Counted from the stretch's first letter, positions 8,569-17,701 are shown. The stretch: DNA of 64,000 nucleotides from Clostridium_AW sp040797845 (GCA_040797845.1 JBFNFA010000001.1:434001-498000), one strand, 5' to 3'. Numbers and translations: made by a program. The notes: generated from the letters alone by a model not told the origin.

Positions 8569-9624
8569 TTATTTATCTTTTTCAACTTTATTTTTAGACG
8601 TTTCTTTCTCAGAAGCAACCTCTTCTACTTTAACAATTGGTAATTCATATTTTTGTCTTATGGAGTTTTCAATTTCAAATAAAATTTGAGGGTTATCTTT
8701 TAAAAATTGCTTTGCATTTTCTCTTCCTTGGCCTAGTCTTATATCTTTATATGAGAACCAAGCACCACTTTTCTGTACGAATTCTTCCTTAACCCCTAAA
8801 TCTAAAACATCTCCAGTTCTTGAAATTCCTTCGTTGTACATTATATCAAATTCCGCTTGTTTAAAAGGAGGAGCTACTTTATTTTTAGTAATTTTAACTC
8901 TTGTTCTATTACCTAATATATCTTCTCCTTGCTTTATTGAATCTATCCTTCTTACATCCAATCTAACACTAGAATAGAATTTTAAAGCTCTTCCACCAGG
9001 GGTTGTTTCAGGATTTCCAAACATTATACCAACTTTTTCTCTTAGCTGATTAATAAATATAGCAACGCATTTTGATTTATTTATGGAACCTGCAAGTTTT
9101 CTTAATGCTTGTGACATCAGTCTTGCTTGTAAACCTACGTGTGCATCTCCCATTTCACCTTCTATTTCTGCTTTTGGAACTAAAGCTGCAACAGAGTCTA
9201 CAACAATTACATCAACTGCATTTGATCTAACTAAGGCTTCTGTAATCTCTAAAGCCTGCTCTCCAGTATCAGGCTGAGAAACTATTAAGTTGTCTATATC
9301 CACCCCTAATCTTTTTGCATATGAAGGATCTAAGGCATGTTCAGCATCTACAAAAGCAGCAGCTCCACCAGCTTTTTGAGCTTCAGCTATTATATGTAAT
9401 GCTACAGTAGTTTTACCAGAGGATTCAGGTCCATAAATCTCAATAATTCTACCTCTTGGTACTCCACCTATACCTAGAGCAATGTCCATTCCTAAACATC
9501 CTGTTGATACAGCATCCAAATTTAATACGCTGTGTTCCCCTAACTTCATTATAGAACCTTTACCAAATTGTTTTTCAATCTGCCCCATGGCAGCTTCTAT
9601 CGCTTTTAATTTTTCATTATTCAT
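8569..9624 (-). CDS. recA: Recombinase A
   Basis: RecA (351 aa) forms ATP-dependent filaments on single-stranded DNA for strand exchange, and triggers LexA self-cleavage in the SOS response. Walker A is GPESSGKT (about residue 65), the catalytic glutamate region is FVDAEHALDP, Walker B is VIVVDSVAAL, the L1/L2 DNA-binding loops lie around GEMGDAHVGLQARLM and FGNPETTPGG, and the C-terminal tail is short and charged. The ATG follows a weak AAAGGG that is the right half of a perfect palindrome (9630-9641). A LexA box and a good promoter stand upstream. It is transcribed alone. Confidence 0.98.
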   Translation of the reverse strand: MNNEKLKAIEAAMGQIEKQFGKGSIMKLGEHSVLNLDAVSTGCLGMDIALGIGGVPRGRIIEIYGPESSGKTTVALHIIAEAQKAGGAAAFVDAEHALDPSYAKRLGVDIDNLIVSQPDTGEQALEITEALVRSNAVDVIVVDSVAALVPKAEIEGEMGDAHVGLQARLMSQALRKLAGSINKSKCVAIFINQLREKVGIMFGNPETTPGGRALKFYSSVRLDVRRIDSIKQGEDILGNRTRVKITKNKVAPPFKQAEFDIMYNEGISRTGDVLDLGVKEEFVQKSGAWFSYKDIRLGQGRENAKQFLKDNPQILFEIENSIRQKYELPIVKVEEVASEKETSKNKVEKDK

Positions 9625-9629
9625 AATAT

Positions 9630-9641
9630 CCCTTTAAAGGG
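9630..9641. promoter_or_regulatory. Palindrome covering the recA ribosome binding site
   Basis: CCCTTTAAAGGG is a perfect 12-bp palindrome. Its AAAGGG half, read on the minus strand, is the only reasonable Shine-Dalgarno before the recA ATG (spacing 5). In RNA it could pair with another copy or fold weakly; a 12-nt palindrome has no room for a stable loop in cis. Role uncertain. Confidence 0.35.
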
Positions 9642-9662
9642 CTCACCATCCTTTCACAATTC

Positions 9663-9674
9663 GAACATTTGTTC
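9663..9674. promoter_or_regulatory. LexA (SOS) box of recA
   Basis: GAACATTTGTTC fits the Gram-positive LexA/DinR consensus GAAC-N4-GTTC exactly. It lies about 10-20 bases downstream of the recA -10, where bound LexA would block initiation or escape. recA is a standard LexA target in Bacillus and Clostridium. Confidence 0.85.
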
Positions 9675-9683
9675 TTAATTATT

Positions 9684-9712
9684 ATTATACAATACATTCT
9701 AATAAGGGTCAA
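9684..9712 (-). promoter_or_regulatory. Sigma-A promoter of recA
   Basis: Minus-strand -35 TTGACC (9707-9712), 17-base spacer, perfect -10 TATAAT (9684-9689). The LexA box follows immediately. The initiating RNA would start near 9677. Confidence 0.85.
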
Positions 9713-9722
9713 CTTATAAATA

Positions 9723-9744
9723 AAGTTCCTATTGCTAGGAACTT
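9723..9744 (-). terminator. Terminator after pgsA
   Basis: Stem AAGTTCCTA/TAGGAACTT (9 bp, 4-nt loop) followed on the minus strand by TTTATTTATA. It separates the rimO-pgsA transcript from the recA promoter. Confidence 0.7.
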
Positions 9745-9791
9745 ATTATTTTAATTATTACCAACTTTTAACTTTTTAAACTATGAAAAAT

Positions 9792-10370
9792 CTATCTATC
9801 AGGTTTTATAGCTTCCTTATTTTTTACGAAGTAATCTATTCCTGAAACTATAGTTATAATTACAGCAATACCCATAGTTACTGTTACTAATATATCAAAA
9901 TAGTGAGTAGGTATTTTAAGTACATTAATAACATCAAAGAATTCTTTGTTTAATGGAAGTAGTGATACTATAATTGCTACAATTTGTGTTACTGTTTTAG
10001 CCTTTCCCCAAGGACTAGCCGCTATAACTATGCCCTCAGCTGCAGCTACGGCTCTTAATCCTGTTACTGCAAATTCTCTAGCTATAATAATCATGGCAAC
10101 CCAAGTAGAAATTACTTGAAGTTCTACCAAGGAAACTAATGCAGCTGTAACTAATAGCTTATCTGCTAAAGGATCCATAAATTTTCCAAATCTAGTTATT
10201 TGATTTCTACTTCTTGCTATGTATCCATCTAACTTATCTGTCAGTGCAGCTAATATAAAAATAGTTGTAGCTATAGTTTTACCATAAGGGATACCATTAA
10301 CGGCAATAAAAATCAGGAATATAGGGATTAAAAATATTCTTATTATAGTAAGTTTATTTGCAAGATTCAT
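9792..10370 (-). CDS. pgsA: CDP-diacylglycerol-glycerol-3-phosphate 3-phosphatidyltransferase
   Basis: PgsA makes phosphatidylglycerol phosphate from CDP-diacylglycerol and glycerol 3-phosphate, the committed step of anionic phospholipid synthesis. The CDP-alcohol phosphotransferase motif is complete: DKLDGYIARSRNQITRFGKF followed by MDPLADK. Several membrane helices surround it. The preferred ATG (10368-10370, MNLANKL) is nine bases after GGAG; an ATG three codons earlier is only four bases from it. The gene overlaps the end of rimO by 17 bp, so the two are co-translated. The rimO-pgsA-recA order is typical of clostridia. Confidence 0.95.
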   Translation of the reverse strand: MNLANKLTIIRIFLIPIFLIFIAVNGIPYGKTIATTIFILAALTDKLDGYIARSRNQITRFGKFMDPLADKLLVTAALVSLVELQVISTWVAMIIIAREFAVTGLRAVAAAEGIVIAASPWGKAKTVTQIVAIIVSLLPLNKEFFDVINVLKIPTHYFDILVTVTMGIAVIITIVSGIDYFVKNKEAIKPDR

Positions 10371-11688
10371 GGCATACAACTCCTACTAAATCATATTCTA
10401 GGCTATCTATTATTTTTACATGTGCAATTTCACCTATATTAAATATTTTATCACATTTAAAATAAATTGCACCATCTATTTGAGGAGTCATTTCATAATT
10501 TCTTCCAATATAGTACTCTCCATCAAAACCATCTACTACAACATCAAACATCTTTCCAATTTTACTATTGTTTAGATTCATAGAAATTTCTTTTTGAATA
10601 GCCATTATCTCATTACGTCTACTCTCTTTAATTTCCTCAGGTATTTGATTCACCATAGAAGCTGCTGGAGTGTCTTCTTCCTGTGAGTATTTAAATACTC
10701 CTAAATTATTAAATTTAACATCTTTTACAAGTTCTATTAATTCTTCAAAGTCTTCTGTAGTTTCTCCAGGGAATCCAACTATAAGTGATGTTCTTAAACA
10801 TATATTATCTACTCTATTTTTAAGAGAGCTAATAGTGTTAAGTATATCTTCTTTTCTTCCTCTTCTTCCCATGGTTTTTAGTATATTGTTGCTTATGTGC
10901 TGAATAGGTATATCTAGGTATTTACAAACTTTATCATTCTCAGCTATGGTTTTAATCAAGTCTTCTTCTATTTCTTCAGGATAGCAATATAAAACTCTAA
11001 TCCATTTTAATTCATTTAATTTAGATAATTCATTTATAAGATCACTTAACATTTTTTTACCATATAAGTCAATACCATATCTTGTTGTGTCTTGAGCTAC
11101 TAATATTATTTCTTTAGTTCCATTTTGAACTAAAATCCTAGCTTCATCTATTATAGCTTCCATCTTTCTGCTTCTGTACTTGCCTCTTATCTTAGGTATA
11201 ATACAATAAGTACAATGATTACTACAACCCTCAGCTATTCTTAAATATGCATAATGACCTGGAGTAGAAAGAGTTCTATCTCCTTCATTTATAGCATCAT
11301 CACTATAATTACAAGAGGTTTCCTTATGGTTTTTTTCTAAATAATTGTTTATATATTGATCTAACTTATCATAATCATTAACACCAACCATAATATCAAT
11401 CTCAGGAAGTAGGTTTTGAAGTTCTTTTCCATATCTTTGACTTAGACAGCCAGTTACTACTAAAGCTTTACAATTACCTTCTTTAAAGTTAGCCATTTCT
11501 AATATGGTGTCAATAGATTCTTGCTTTGAATCTTCTATAAATCCGCAAGTATTAACTATAATTATATCCGCTTCCTTTGGATTATTTGTAAGAGTATTAT
11601 TTTTTAATAACTTATTTATAAATATTTCTGAATCGATTCTGTTTTTATCGCAACCTAAACTAATTACACCAAACTTTAATTTGTTCAT
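10354..11688 (-). CDS. rimO: Ribosomal protein uS12 methylthiotransferase
   Basis: RimO (444 aa) is a radical-SAM enzyme that adds a methylthio group to an aspartate of ribosomal protein S12. The N-terminal UPF0004 domain carries the three cysteines of the auxiliary Fe-S cluster (SLGCDKNRIDS, NTCGFI, TGCLSQRY). The radical-SAM motif is CSNHCTYCIIP near residue 155, and a TRAM domain ends the protein. The specific RimO start pattern GVISLGCDKNRID separates it from MiaB. ATG with GGAGG, whose bases overlap the stop region of ftsK, so it is coupled to the upstream gene. Confidence 0.95.
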   Translation of the reverse strand: MNKLKFGVISLGCDKNRIDSEIFINKLLKNNTLTNNPKEADIIIVNTCGFIEDSKQESIDTILEMANFKEGNCKALVVTGCLSQRYGKELQNLLPEIDIMVGVNDYDKLDQYINNYLEKNHKETSCNYSDDAINEGDRTLSTPGHYAYLRIAEGCSNHCTYCIIPKIRGKYRSRKMEAIIDEARILVQNGTKEIILVAQDTTRYGIDLYGKKMLSDLINELSKLNELKWIRVLYCYPEEIEEDLIKTIAENDKVCKYLDIPIQHISNNILKTMGRRGRKEDILNTISSLKNRVDNICLRTSLIVGFPGETTEDFEELIELVKDVKFNNLGVFKYSQEEDTPAASMVNQIPEEIKESRRNEIMAIQKEISMNLNNSKIGKMFDVVVDGFDGEYYIGRNYEMTPQIDGAIYFKCDKIFNIGEIAHVKIIDSLEYDLVGVVCHESCK

Positions 11689-11700
11689 ATGTGTTCCTCC

Positions 11701-13914
11701 TTATTCTATATCATCTTTAGTTACTAAAACTTGTCTTGGCTTACTACCATCTTTACCAGATATAATGCCTCTTTCTTCTAGTTGCTCTATTATTCTAGCT
11801 GCTCTATTATATCCTATTCTTAGCTTTCTTTGCAATAAGGAAGTAGATGCTTGTTCCATCTCTACAACAATTTTTATCGCTTCTTCTAATAGTTCATCTT
11901 TATCTTCCTCATTTATCTCTGTAGATGTATTAATTTGCTCAATTATACTATCTTCATACTCAGCAGTTCCTTGCTCATTTTTAATGTGATCCACAACTCT
12001 TGATACCTCTTCTTCAGAAATAAATGCTCCTTGAACCCTTATAGGTTTAGCTTCACCTGTAGGGTAGAAAAGCATGTCTCCTTTTCCTAATAACTTTTCT
12101 GCACCAGCCATATCTAAAATTGTTCTTGAATCAATCTGGCTAGAAACAGCAAAAGATATTCTTGATGGAATGTTAGCTTTTATAACGCCGGTAATTACAT
12201 CTACAGATGGTCTTTGGGTAGCAATTACAAGATGCATACCAGCGGCTCTAGCCATCTGCGCTAATCTTCCTATATAATCCTCAATATCATTTGGACATAC
12301 CATCATCAAATCCGCTAACTCATCGATTATTATTACTATAAGAGGTAATTTTTCAGTTATCTTACCTTTTTCATAGAGTTCATTATATCCTTCTAGATTT
12401 CTAACATGATTTTCAGCAAATATTTTATATCTTCTAGTCATCTCGGTAACAGCCCAATTTAAAGCTCCAGCAGCTTTTTTAGGATCTGTTACTACCGGTA
12501 TTAGAAGATGAGGAATACCATTATAAACATTTAGTTCAACTACCTTAGGGTCTACCATTAATAGTTTTACGTTCTCGGGAGAATATTTATATAATAAGCT
12601 TATTATTAATGTATTAATACATACGCTCTTACCAGATCCGGTAGCTCCGGCAATCAATAAGTGTGGCATTTTAGCTAAGTCCCATACTATACTATTGCCT
12701 CCGATGTCTTTACCTAAGGCAAAAGCCAAGTTTTTATTAAAGTTAGTATACTGCTCAGATTCAATAACCTCTCTTAAGAAAACAGGATTTAAATCTTTAT
12801 TAGGTACTTCTATACCAACAGCTGACTTCCCAGGTATTGGTGCCTCTATCCTTACTCCTGAAGCCGCTAATCCTAAAGAAATATCATCTGAAAGATTTAC
12901 AATTTTACTTACTTTGATTCCTGGGCTTGGTTGAAGTTCAAATCTTGTAACAGATGGTCCTTTAGTAACTTGAATGACCTTAGCTTCCACACCAAAGCTA
13001 GAAAGAGTTTCTTCTAATTTAGTTGCACTATGTAATAGCTCCTTTTTATCTCCCTTGTTCATTTTAATTGATATATTCTGATTTAATAGATTTAAAGGAG
13101 GATAATTGTATTCTATAGGAACGGTTACCTTACTAATTTCTTTTTCTAATTCTTCACTGATGTTGCTATTTTCTTCTTGATTTATTTCCTCATTTTTATC
13201 TATCTTATCTATCTTATCTATTGAGGAATCTTCTATATCACTGGATTTAATAAAATCTATTATTTTTATTCTATTGTTTTTCTTTGTATCTTCTTCTTTA
13301 TTGCTATCGTATGCTATTAATTCTCTAGTTTCTATTTCTTCTTCAATAATTTCAGTATCCTTCTTTTTTGCTTCTAGTAGCTTTAACTTTACTCTATCTA
13401 TAATATAAGATAAAGTAACATTACTAATTAACACAAAAGAAATAGCATATAAAGATATAAAAATTATGAAGGAACCTGTCCTCCCAAAAAGTTTATACAG
13501 TGGCAAACTGATTAAGTATATAATAATCCCTCCATGAATTATTGATTGAGAGTTATATATACTTGAAATGCCTTCACCAATACTTAAACTGGCATTGGTT
13601 AAACTTATATCTGCCATTTGTATACACATTAATGTATTTATTATAAAGAGTACTATTCCATAAAATTTCTTCGTGAATTTAAGTTTTTTCTTATTAAGAA
13701 TATAGCAAGCTCCTATAAATATTATTATAAATGGAAAAATATAAGAACCTAATCCAAATATTCCAATTAATAATTTTTTAGCAATTCTTCCTATATATCC
13801 TGAATCTTTGGGGGAAAATACACTGACCAATGAAAGTATTCCTATGGTTATTAGTACAATTCCTTTTATATCATTGTCAAAGCTATCTTTTTTCTTTTTC
13901 TTCCTCTTCCCCAA
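11701..13914 (-). CDS. ftsK: FtsK/SpoIIIE DNA translocase
   Basis: The 737-aa septal DNA pump moves chromosomes through closing septa during division or sporulation. It has four transmembrane helices in the first 170 residues and an acidic, low-complexity linker (about 185-265) that contains three tandem DKI units. The RecA-like motor follows, with Walker A AGATGSGKS and Walker B IVIIIDELADLMM. The C-terminal gamma winged helix (LLQRKLRIGYNRAARIIEQLEE) reads orienting DNA sequences. The start is TTG, seven bases after GGAGG. Only one paralogue is seen in the core region, so it may serve both the FtsK and SpoIIIE roles. A shorter phage-borne FtsK-like ATPase is at 48.97-50.31 kb. Confidence 0.95.
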   Translation of the reverse strand: MGKRKKKKKDSFDNDIKGIVLITIGILSLVSVFSPKDSGYIGRIAKKLLIGIFGLGSYIFPFIIIFIGACYILNKKKLKFTKKFYGIVLFIINTLMCIQMADISLTNASLSIGEGISSIYNSQSIIHGGIIIYLISLPLYKLFGRTGSFIIFISLYAISFVLISNVTLSYIIDRVKLKLLEAKKKDTEIIEEEIETRELIAYDSNKEEDTKKNNRIKIIDFIKSSDIEDSSIDKIDKIDKNEEINQEENSNISEELEKEISKVTVPIEYNYPPLNLLNQNISIKMNKGDKKELLHSATKLEETLSSFGVEAKVIQVTKGPSVTRFELQPSPGIKVSKIVNLSDDISLGLAASGVRIEAPIPGKSAVGIEVPNKDLNPVFLREVIESEQYTNFNKNLAFALGKDIGGNSIVWDLAKMPHLLIAGATGSGKSVCINTLIISLLYKYSPENVKLLMVDPKVVELNVYNGIPHLLIPVVTDPKKAAGALNWAVTEMTRRYKIFAENHVRNLEGYNELYEKGKITEKLPLIVIIIDELADLMMVCPNDIEDYIGRLAQMARAAGMHLVIATQRPSVDVITGVIKANIPSRISFAVSSQIDSRTILDMAGAEKLLGKGDMLFYPTGEAKPIRVQGAFISEEEVSRVVDHIKNEQGTAEYEDSIIEQINTSTEINEEDKDELLEEAIKIVVEMEQASTSLLQRKLRIGYNRAARIIEQLEERGIISGKDGSKPRQVLVTKDDIE

Positions 13915-13999
13915 TGTACCACCTCCTAAATTAATAGTTATTCTACAAACTATTTTAATTATCCTTTAATTGCTTGTCCACAAGTGTTAAATAAATAAA

Positions 14000-14021
14000 C
14001 CATAGGTTGGATTACCTATGG
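14000..14021 (-). terminator. Terminator after the tepA-like gene
   Basis: Stem CCATAGGT/ACCTATGG (8 bp, 6-nt loop) overlapping the stop codon, followed on the minus strand by TTTATTTATTTAA. It separates the dapG/tepA transcript from ftsK. Confidence 0.7.
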
Positions 14022-14717
14022 CTGTTTTGTACTCTTTTCCTCTATTAGAATATCTAACTTATCTAAAGCATCCCTTAAACCGCCAACTTGATCTATGAGA
14101 CCACACTCTACTGCTTGTTCTCCTATGAGTATAGTACCCATATCATTTAACAAATTATCAGTCTTAACCATGATCTTCTTTAAATAATCTCGTTCAATTT
14201 TTGAAGTTCTTACAATAAAGTCTGTAATTCTCTCCTGCATTTTATCGAAATACTCAAAGGTTTGAGGTACTCCTATAATTAATCCGTTCATTCTAATAGG
14301 ATGAACTATCATTGTTGCAGAGGGCGAAATAAAAGAGTAGTTTGCTGAAGTAGCTAAAGGCACACCTATAGAGTGACCTCCACCAACTACTAAAGATACC
14401 GTTGGTTTACTCAAAGTATTTATCATTTCAGCAATAGCCAAACCAGCTTCTACATCCCCTCCCACAGTATTTAGAATTATTAACACTCCTTCAATTGCAT
14501 CATTCATTTCTATAGAAACTAATTGAGGAATTAAGTGCTCATATTTTGTACTTTTTGTTTGAGCCGGAAGCACCATATGCCCCTCAATTTGACCAATTAT
14601 AGGTAATATATGAATTTTATCATCTTGTTTAGGTATATTAATTGTACCTAATTCCTTAATACTATCCAATTCCTTATTGTTTTTTTGATCATCTTGTTCT
14701 ATTCTTTCATTTATCAT
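14016..14717 (-). CDS. tepA: ClpP-fold serine protease, TepA type
   Basis: The 233-aa protein has the ClpP/crotonase-like fold of the SDH-type peptidases. The nucleophile serine is in GGGHSIGVPLATSANY and the histidine in SATMIVHPIRM; an upstream hydrophobic strand ends in LNTVGGDVEAG. B. subtilis TepA (YmfB) sits in the same place beside dapG. There it is linked to protein secretion or membrane peptide turnover; the substrate is not established. The ATG at 14715-14717 follows GGAGGG by about seven bases; the longer frame from 14735 starts inside that ribosome binding site. It is downstream of dapG in the same direction. Confidence 0.85.
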   Translation of the reverse strand: MINERIEQDDQKNNKELDSIKELGTINIPKQDDKIHILPIIGQIEGHMVLPAQTKSTKYEHLIPQLVSIEMNDAIEGVLIILNTVGGDVEAGLAIAEMINTLSKPTVSLVVGGGHSIGVPLATSANYSFISPSATMIVHPIRMNGLIIGVPQTFEYFDKMQERITDFIVRTSKIERDYLKKIMVKTDNLLNDMGTILIGEQAVECGLIDQVGGLRDALDKLDILIEEKSTKQP

Positions 14718-14778
14718 ACTCTTCCCTCCTAGCACAATGTTATTTTGTGCATAAGAAAAAAGAATATACCTATTTAAA

Positions 14779-15984
14779 TTAGTGATGACCTAAGCTGAAA
14801 CCTTTATGAAGAGCATTTATGGCTTTTTCTGTATATTGACTTTCTACTAAACACCAAATAGTAGTATGAGAATCTGCAGTTTGGAGTACCTTAATATTTT
14901 CTAAATTTAAACATTTTAAAATTTTTGCCATTACCCCAGGTATTCCTCTCATTCTACTTCCAATAATAGCTACTTTACTACAATTCTCTATATAAGAGTA
15001 TTTTAAATTTAAATTATTCATTATATTGTTAAATTTATCGAAGTCACTACCATCTATTGTAAATATATTCTCCTCTGGGAAAACGTTTATTAAATCTATA
15101 CTTATTGAGGCTTCAGCTAATATATTTAACAAACTATGGTAATGAACGTTATTTTCATTATCTTTAAGGGTTAATTTTATTTGAACTCTGTTACTCATAT
15201 GAGTTATTCCAGTTATAATATTACTTAAGTTTAAATCACCAATGCTATTAATTATAGTACCTTGGCAATTGCTAAGTGTATTTTTAATTATCAGAGGGAT
15301 ATTACCCTTCATTGCTATTTCTACAGCTCTTGGATGTATAACCTTTGCACCCTGGTCTGCAAATTGAAATACTTCATTGTAACTTATTTCTTTTATTAAA
15401 GAAGCATCAGATACAATTCTTGGATCAGCGGTCATTATGCCATCTACATCTGTATATATCTCTACGCCCTCAGCTTTTAGAGCTACACCTAAAAGTGCCG
15501 CTGTAACATCACTGCCACCTCTTCCTAAAGTGGTTAAAAATCCGTTTTTGCTGACACCTTGAAATCCAGCTATAACTGGCACTTTTCCTTCTTCTAATGC
15601 TTGTAATATTTTATTTGGGTCTAAGTCTATCATTGAGGCACTGTTATAATTATCATCAGTTATTATGCCTGCCTGTCCCCCTGTCATTGGAATGGCATCC
15701 ACTCCTTTATCTAGCAATTCATCTGTCATAACTACTGTGCTTATAATTTCACCACAGCCCATAAGTAAATCAATAGAGAGTTTATTTCTCTCTTTTAGCC
15801 TAGTACTTGTCAGTGAAAGTAAAGTATCTGTAGCATAAGGTTCACCTTTTCTTCCCATAGCAGAAACAACTACTACTGGAAAAAATCCTTCTTCCTTAGC
15901 TTTAATTATTTTGTTTATTACCATCAATCTTCTTTCGTGGGTAGAAACAGAGGTTCCACCGAATTTTTGAACAATGATTTTCAT
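14779..15984 (-). CDS. dapG: Aspartate kinase I
   Basis: Aspartokinase (401 aa) phosphorylates aspartate at the head of the lysine, threonine, methionine and diaminopimelate pathways. The amino-acid kinase domain opens with KIIVQKFGGTSV and contains GRGGSDVTA and the KVIHPRAVE region. Two ACT regulatory domains fill the last 150 residues (for example VAIIGSRMRGIPGVMAKI). The monofunctional architecture and the ymxG-ymxH-dapG-tepA order match B. subtilis dapG, whose enzyme is diaminopimelate-sensitive. In Bacillus this locus also carries spoVF dipicolinate genes, which are absent here. ATG; GGGAGG upstream. Confidence 0.94.
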   Translation of the reverse strand: MKIIVQKFGGTSVSTHERRLMVINKIIKAKEEGFFPVVVVSAMGRKGEPYATDTLLSLTSTRLKERNKLSIDLLMGCGEIISTVVMTDELLDKGVDAIPMTGGQAGIITDDNYNSASMIDLDPNKILQALEEGKVPVIAGFQGVSKNGFLTTLGRGGSDVTAALLGVALKAEGVEIYTDVDGIMTADPRIVSDASLIKEISYNEVFQFADQGAKVIHPRAVEIAMKGNIPLIIKNTLSNCQGTIINSIGDLNLSNIITGITHMSNRVQIKLTLKDNENNVHYHSLLNILAEASISIDLINVFPEENIFTIDGSDFDKFNNIMNNLNLKYSYIENCSKVAIIGSRMRGIPGVMAKILKCLNLENIKVLQTADSHTTIWCLVESQYTEKAINALHKGFSLGHH

Positions 15985-15999
15985 ATTATCCCTCCCAAT

Positions 16000-16275
16000 T
16001 TAAATCCGGGTTCTTTTAAGAGATCTCTCATCAACATCTATTATTATAGTTCTAGAACCAATTTTTTTCACGTATTCCCATGGCACCTCAATAAAATCGC
16101 TTTTACTAAAAAAGCTTAATTTTACGTTGGGTTCTGATAAGATTAGTAGCTTTAAATTTCCCTCTTCATCAATAATAATATCATTATTTCCTAAATAATC
16201 ATATTTTTCACCATCATTTATGTTTATTATCTCATATCTTTCCATATCGCTATATAATTTAATATCCTCGTCCAT
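16000..16275 (-). CDS. ymxH: YlmC/YmxH-family PRC-barrel sporulation protein
   Basis: The 91-residue protein has the PRC-barrel-like pattern of the YlmC/YmxH family (SDMERYEIININDGEKYDYLG, then PWEYVKKIGSRTIIIDVD). Members are widely conserved in endospore formers; the biochemical role is unknown. The position between an M16 peptidase gene and dapG is the same as ymxH in Bacillus. ATG with AGGAGG at 16283-16288. The Shine-Dalgarno is partly built into the foot of a 16-bp hairpin (16287-16324), which may limit translation. Confidence 0.85.
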   Translation of the reverse strand: MDEDIKLYSDMERYEIININDGEKYDYLGNNDIIIDEEGNLKLLILSEPNVKLSFFSKSDFIEVPWEYVKKIGSRTIIIDVDERSLKRTRI

Positions 16276-16286
16276 ATTAAAACCTC

Positions 16287-16324
16287 CTTAATATATTTCA
16301 TAGAATAATATGAAATATATTAAG
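16287..16324 (-). promoter_or_regulatory. 16-bp intercistronic hairpin next to the ymxH ribosome binding site
   Basis: Perfect arms CTTAATATATTTCATA and TATGAAATATATTAAG with a 6-nt loop lie between the M16 gene stop and ymxH. The RNA leaves the stem as AAGGAGG, so the AAG of the Shine-Dalgarno is base-paired. There is no U-tract, so it is not a classical terminator. An mRNA stability or processing element, or a translation brake, fits better. Confidence 0.55.
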
Positions 16325-16336
16325 GGTTTATTACTA

Positions 16337-17635
16337 TTATATTAAGGAAGATGGTTTATTGTTAAAAGGGAATATGTCATTTTCAATAATATTTTTCATT
16401 ATATCCAAGTCAATATTTTCTCCTACATAGGCTGAGTTTAAAATTCCCTTTTTAAAAGTTGTTTCCATTACATCATGTATTTTTTCTTTATTTATATTAT
16501 CAATTTTATTCAGTATAACTTTAGGTTCATTAATTCTATTTAAAAATAGAACAGATTTACCGTTGTTAAACATTCTACTACTAGTACTTTCAAGTCCTAA
16601 AATATAGCTTCCTTTTAACTGTTCTCTACCCTTTGCGATTCTATCATCAGAAATATCCATCTTAGTAAATTTAAATAATTCTTCTTTTATAAGATTTACA
16701 ACTTCTACGGAATATTTTGGATTAAGTCCCGTGTATATACTCACCACTCCAGTATTATTAAAAGCGCTTAAGTATGAGTATATAGAATAGCATCTACCCA
16801 TTTCTTCGCGTATTTTTTGAAACAATATAGAAGATGCTCCACCACCTAAAAGATTATTTAAAAATAACAATGGATAAAGATCATCACTTCCTAGTGGCAA
16901 ACCATTAAGCCCCAAACTAATGTGTAGCTGTTCAATTTGCTTTTCTTTAAATAAGTGACTATTTAATATTTCAGGAGAGGAACAATCGGATAAATCTTTG
17001 TTTTTAAAATTCCAATCACCAAAATAACACTCCACCAGCTTTATAATGTCCTTTTCATCAAACTTTCCTGCTATTGATAATACACAATTTTTAGGTATAT
17101 ATTTAGATTGAATATAATCCATTAGCATTCCTTTTGTAAATGAGGTTACAGTTTCCACATTTCCTAAAATAGGAAATGCAATTGGATCCTCTCCCCATAT
17201 AGCTTCACTATGTAAGTCCAATAAGACATCCTCTGGTGAATCTTCATTCATATTTATCTCTTCAATTATTACACCTTTTTCTTTCTCTATTTCTTCTTCA
17301 TCAAATTTACTATTAAAAAGCATATCTGAAAGTACATCTAATGCTAAATCTAAATGGGAATCTAATATTTTTACATAATAGCAAGTAGACTCCTTAGCCG
17401 TAAAAGCATTAATTTGCCCTCCTACATCTTCTATAGACTCAGCAATTTCCTTTGCACTTCTTTTTTCAGTACCTTTAAATAGCATGTGTTCAATGAAATG
17501 AGAAATTCCATTGTTTTGCTTATTTTCATTGCGGGAACCATTCTTTACCCATAAACCAACACTTACTGAATTAACATAGTCAATTTTTTCTAATACTACT
17601 TTTAAACCATTACTGATTTCAATAATATCGTACAT
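16337..17635 (-). CDS. ymxG: M16-family zinc metalloprotease (YmxG/MlpA type)
   Basis: The 432-aa pitrilysin-family peptidase has the inverted zinc motif HFIEHMLFKGT (HxxEH) near residue 48, with the distal glutamate in EKGVIIEEI. The C-terminal half is the non-catalytic M16 domain, with a GGGASSILFQKIREEMG motif. The length suits the mitochondrial-processing-peptidase-like bacterial group. The neighbours pnp, ymxH and dapG match the Bacillus ymxG (mlpA) locus, where the protein influences secreted protease levels. ATG start; GGAGG five or more bases upstream. It has a terminator-separated position after pnp. Confidence 0.9.
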   Translation of the reverse strand: MYDIIEISNGLKVVLEKIDYVNSVSVGLWVKNGSRNENKQNNGISHFIEHMLFKGTEKRSAKEIAESIEDVGGQINAFTAKESTCYYVKILDSHLDLALDVLSDMLFNSKFDEEEIEKEKGVIIEEINMNEDSPEDVLLDLHSEAIWGEDPIAFPILGNVETVTSFTKGMLMDYIQSKYIPKNCVLSIAGKFDEKDIIKLVECYFGDWNFKNKDLSDCSSPEILNSHLFKEKQIEQLHISLGLNGLPLGSDDLYPLLFLNNLLGGGASSILFQKIREEMGRCYSIYSYLSAFNNTGVVSIYTGLNPKYSVEVVNLIKEELFKFTKMDISDDRIAKGREQLKGSYILGLESTSSRMFNNGKSVLFLNRINEPKVILNKIDNINKEKIHDVMETTFKKGILNSAYVGENIDLDIMKNIIENDIFPFNNKPSSLI

Positions 17636-17670
17636 TATATTCCTCCAGCATTGTTATATTTTGTTAAAAA

Positions 17671-17694
17671 ATAAAAAGGCGCAAAGCCCTTCTA
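17671..17694 (-). terminator. Terminator after pnp
   Basis: On the minus strand AAGGGC-TTTGC-GCCTTT forms a 6-bp stem with one G-U pair, followed by TTATTTTTT. It lies directly after the pnp stop. Confidence 0.75.
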
Positions 17695-17701
17695 TTTTTC
17701 A

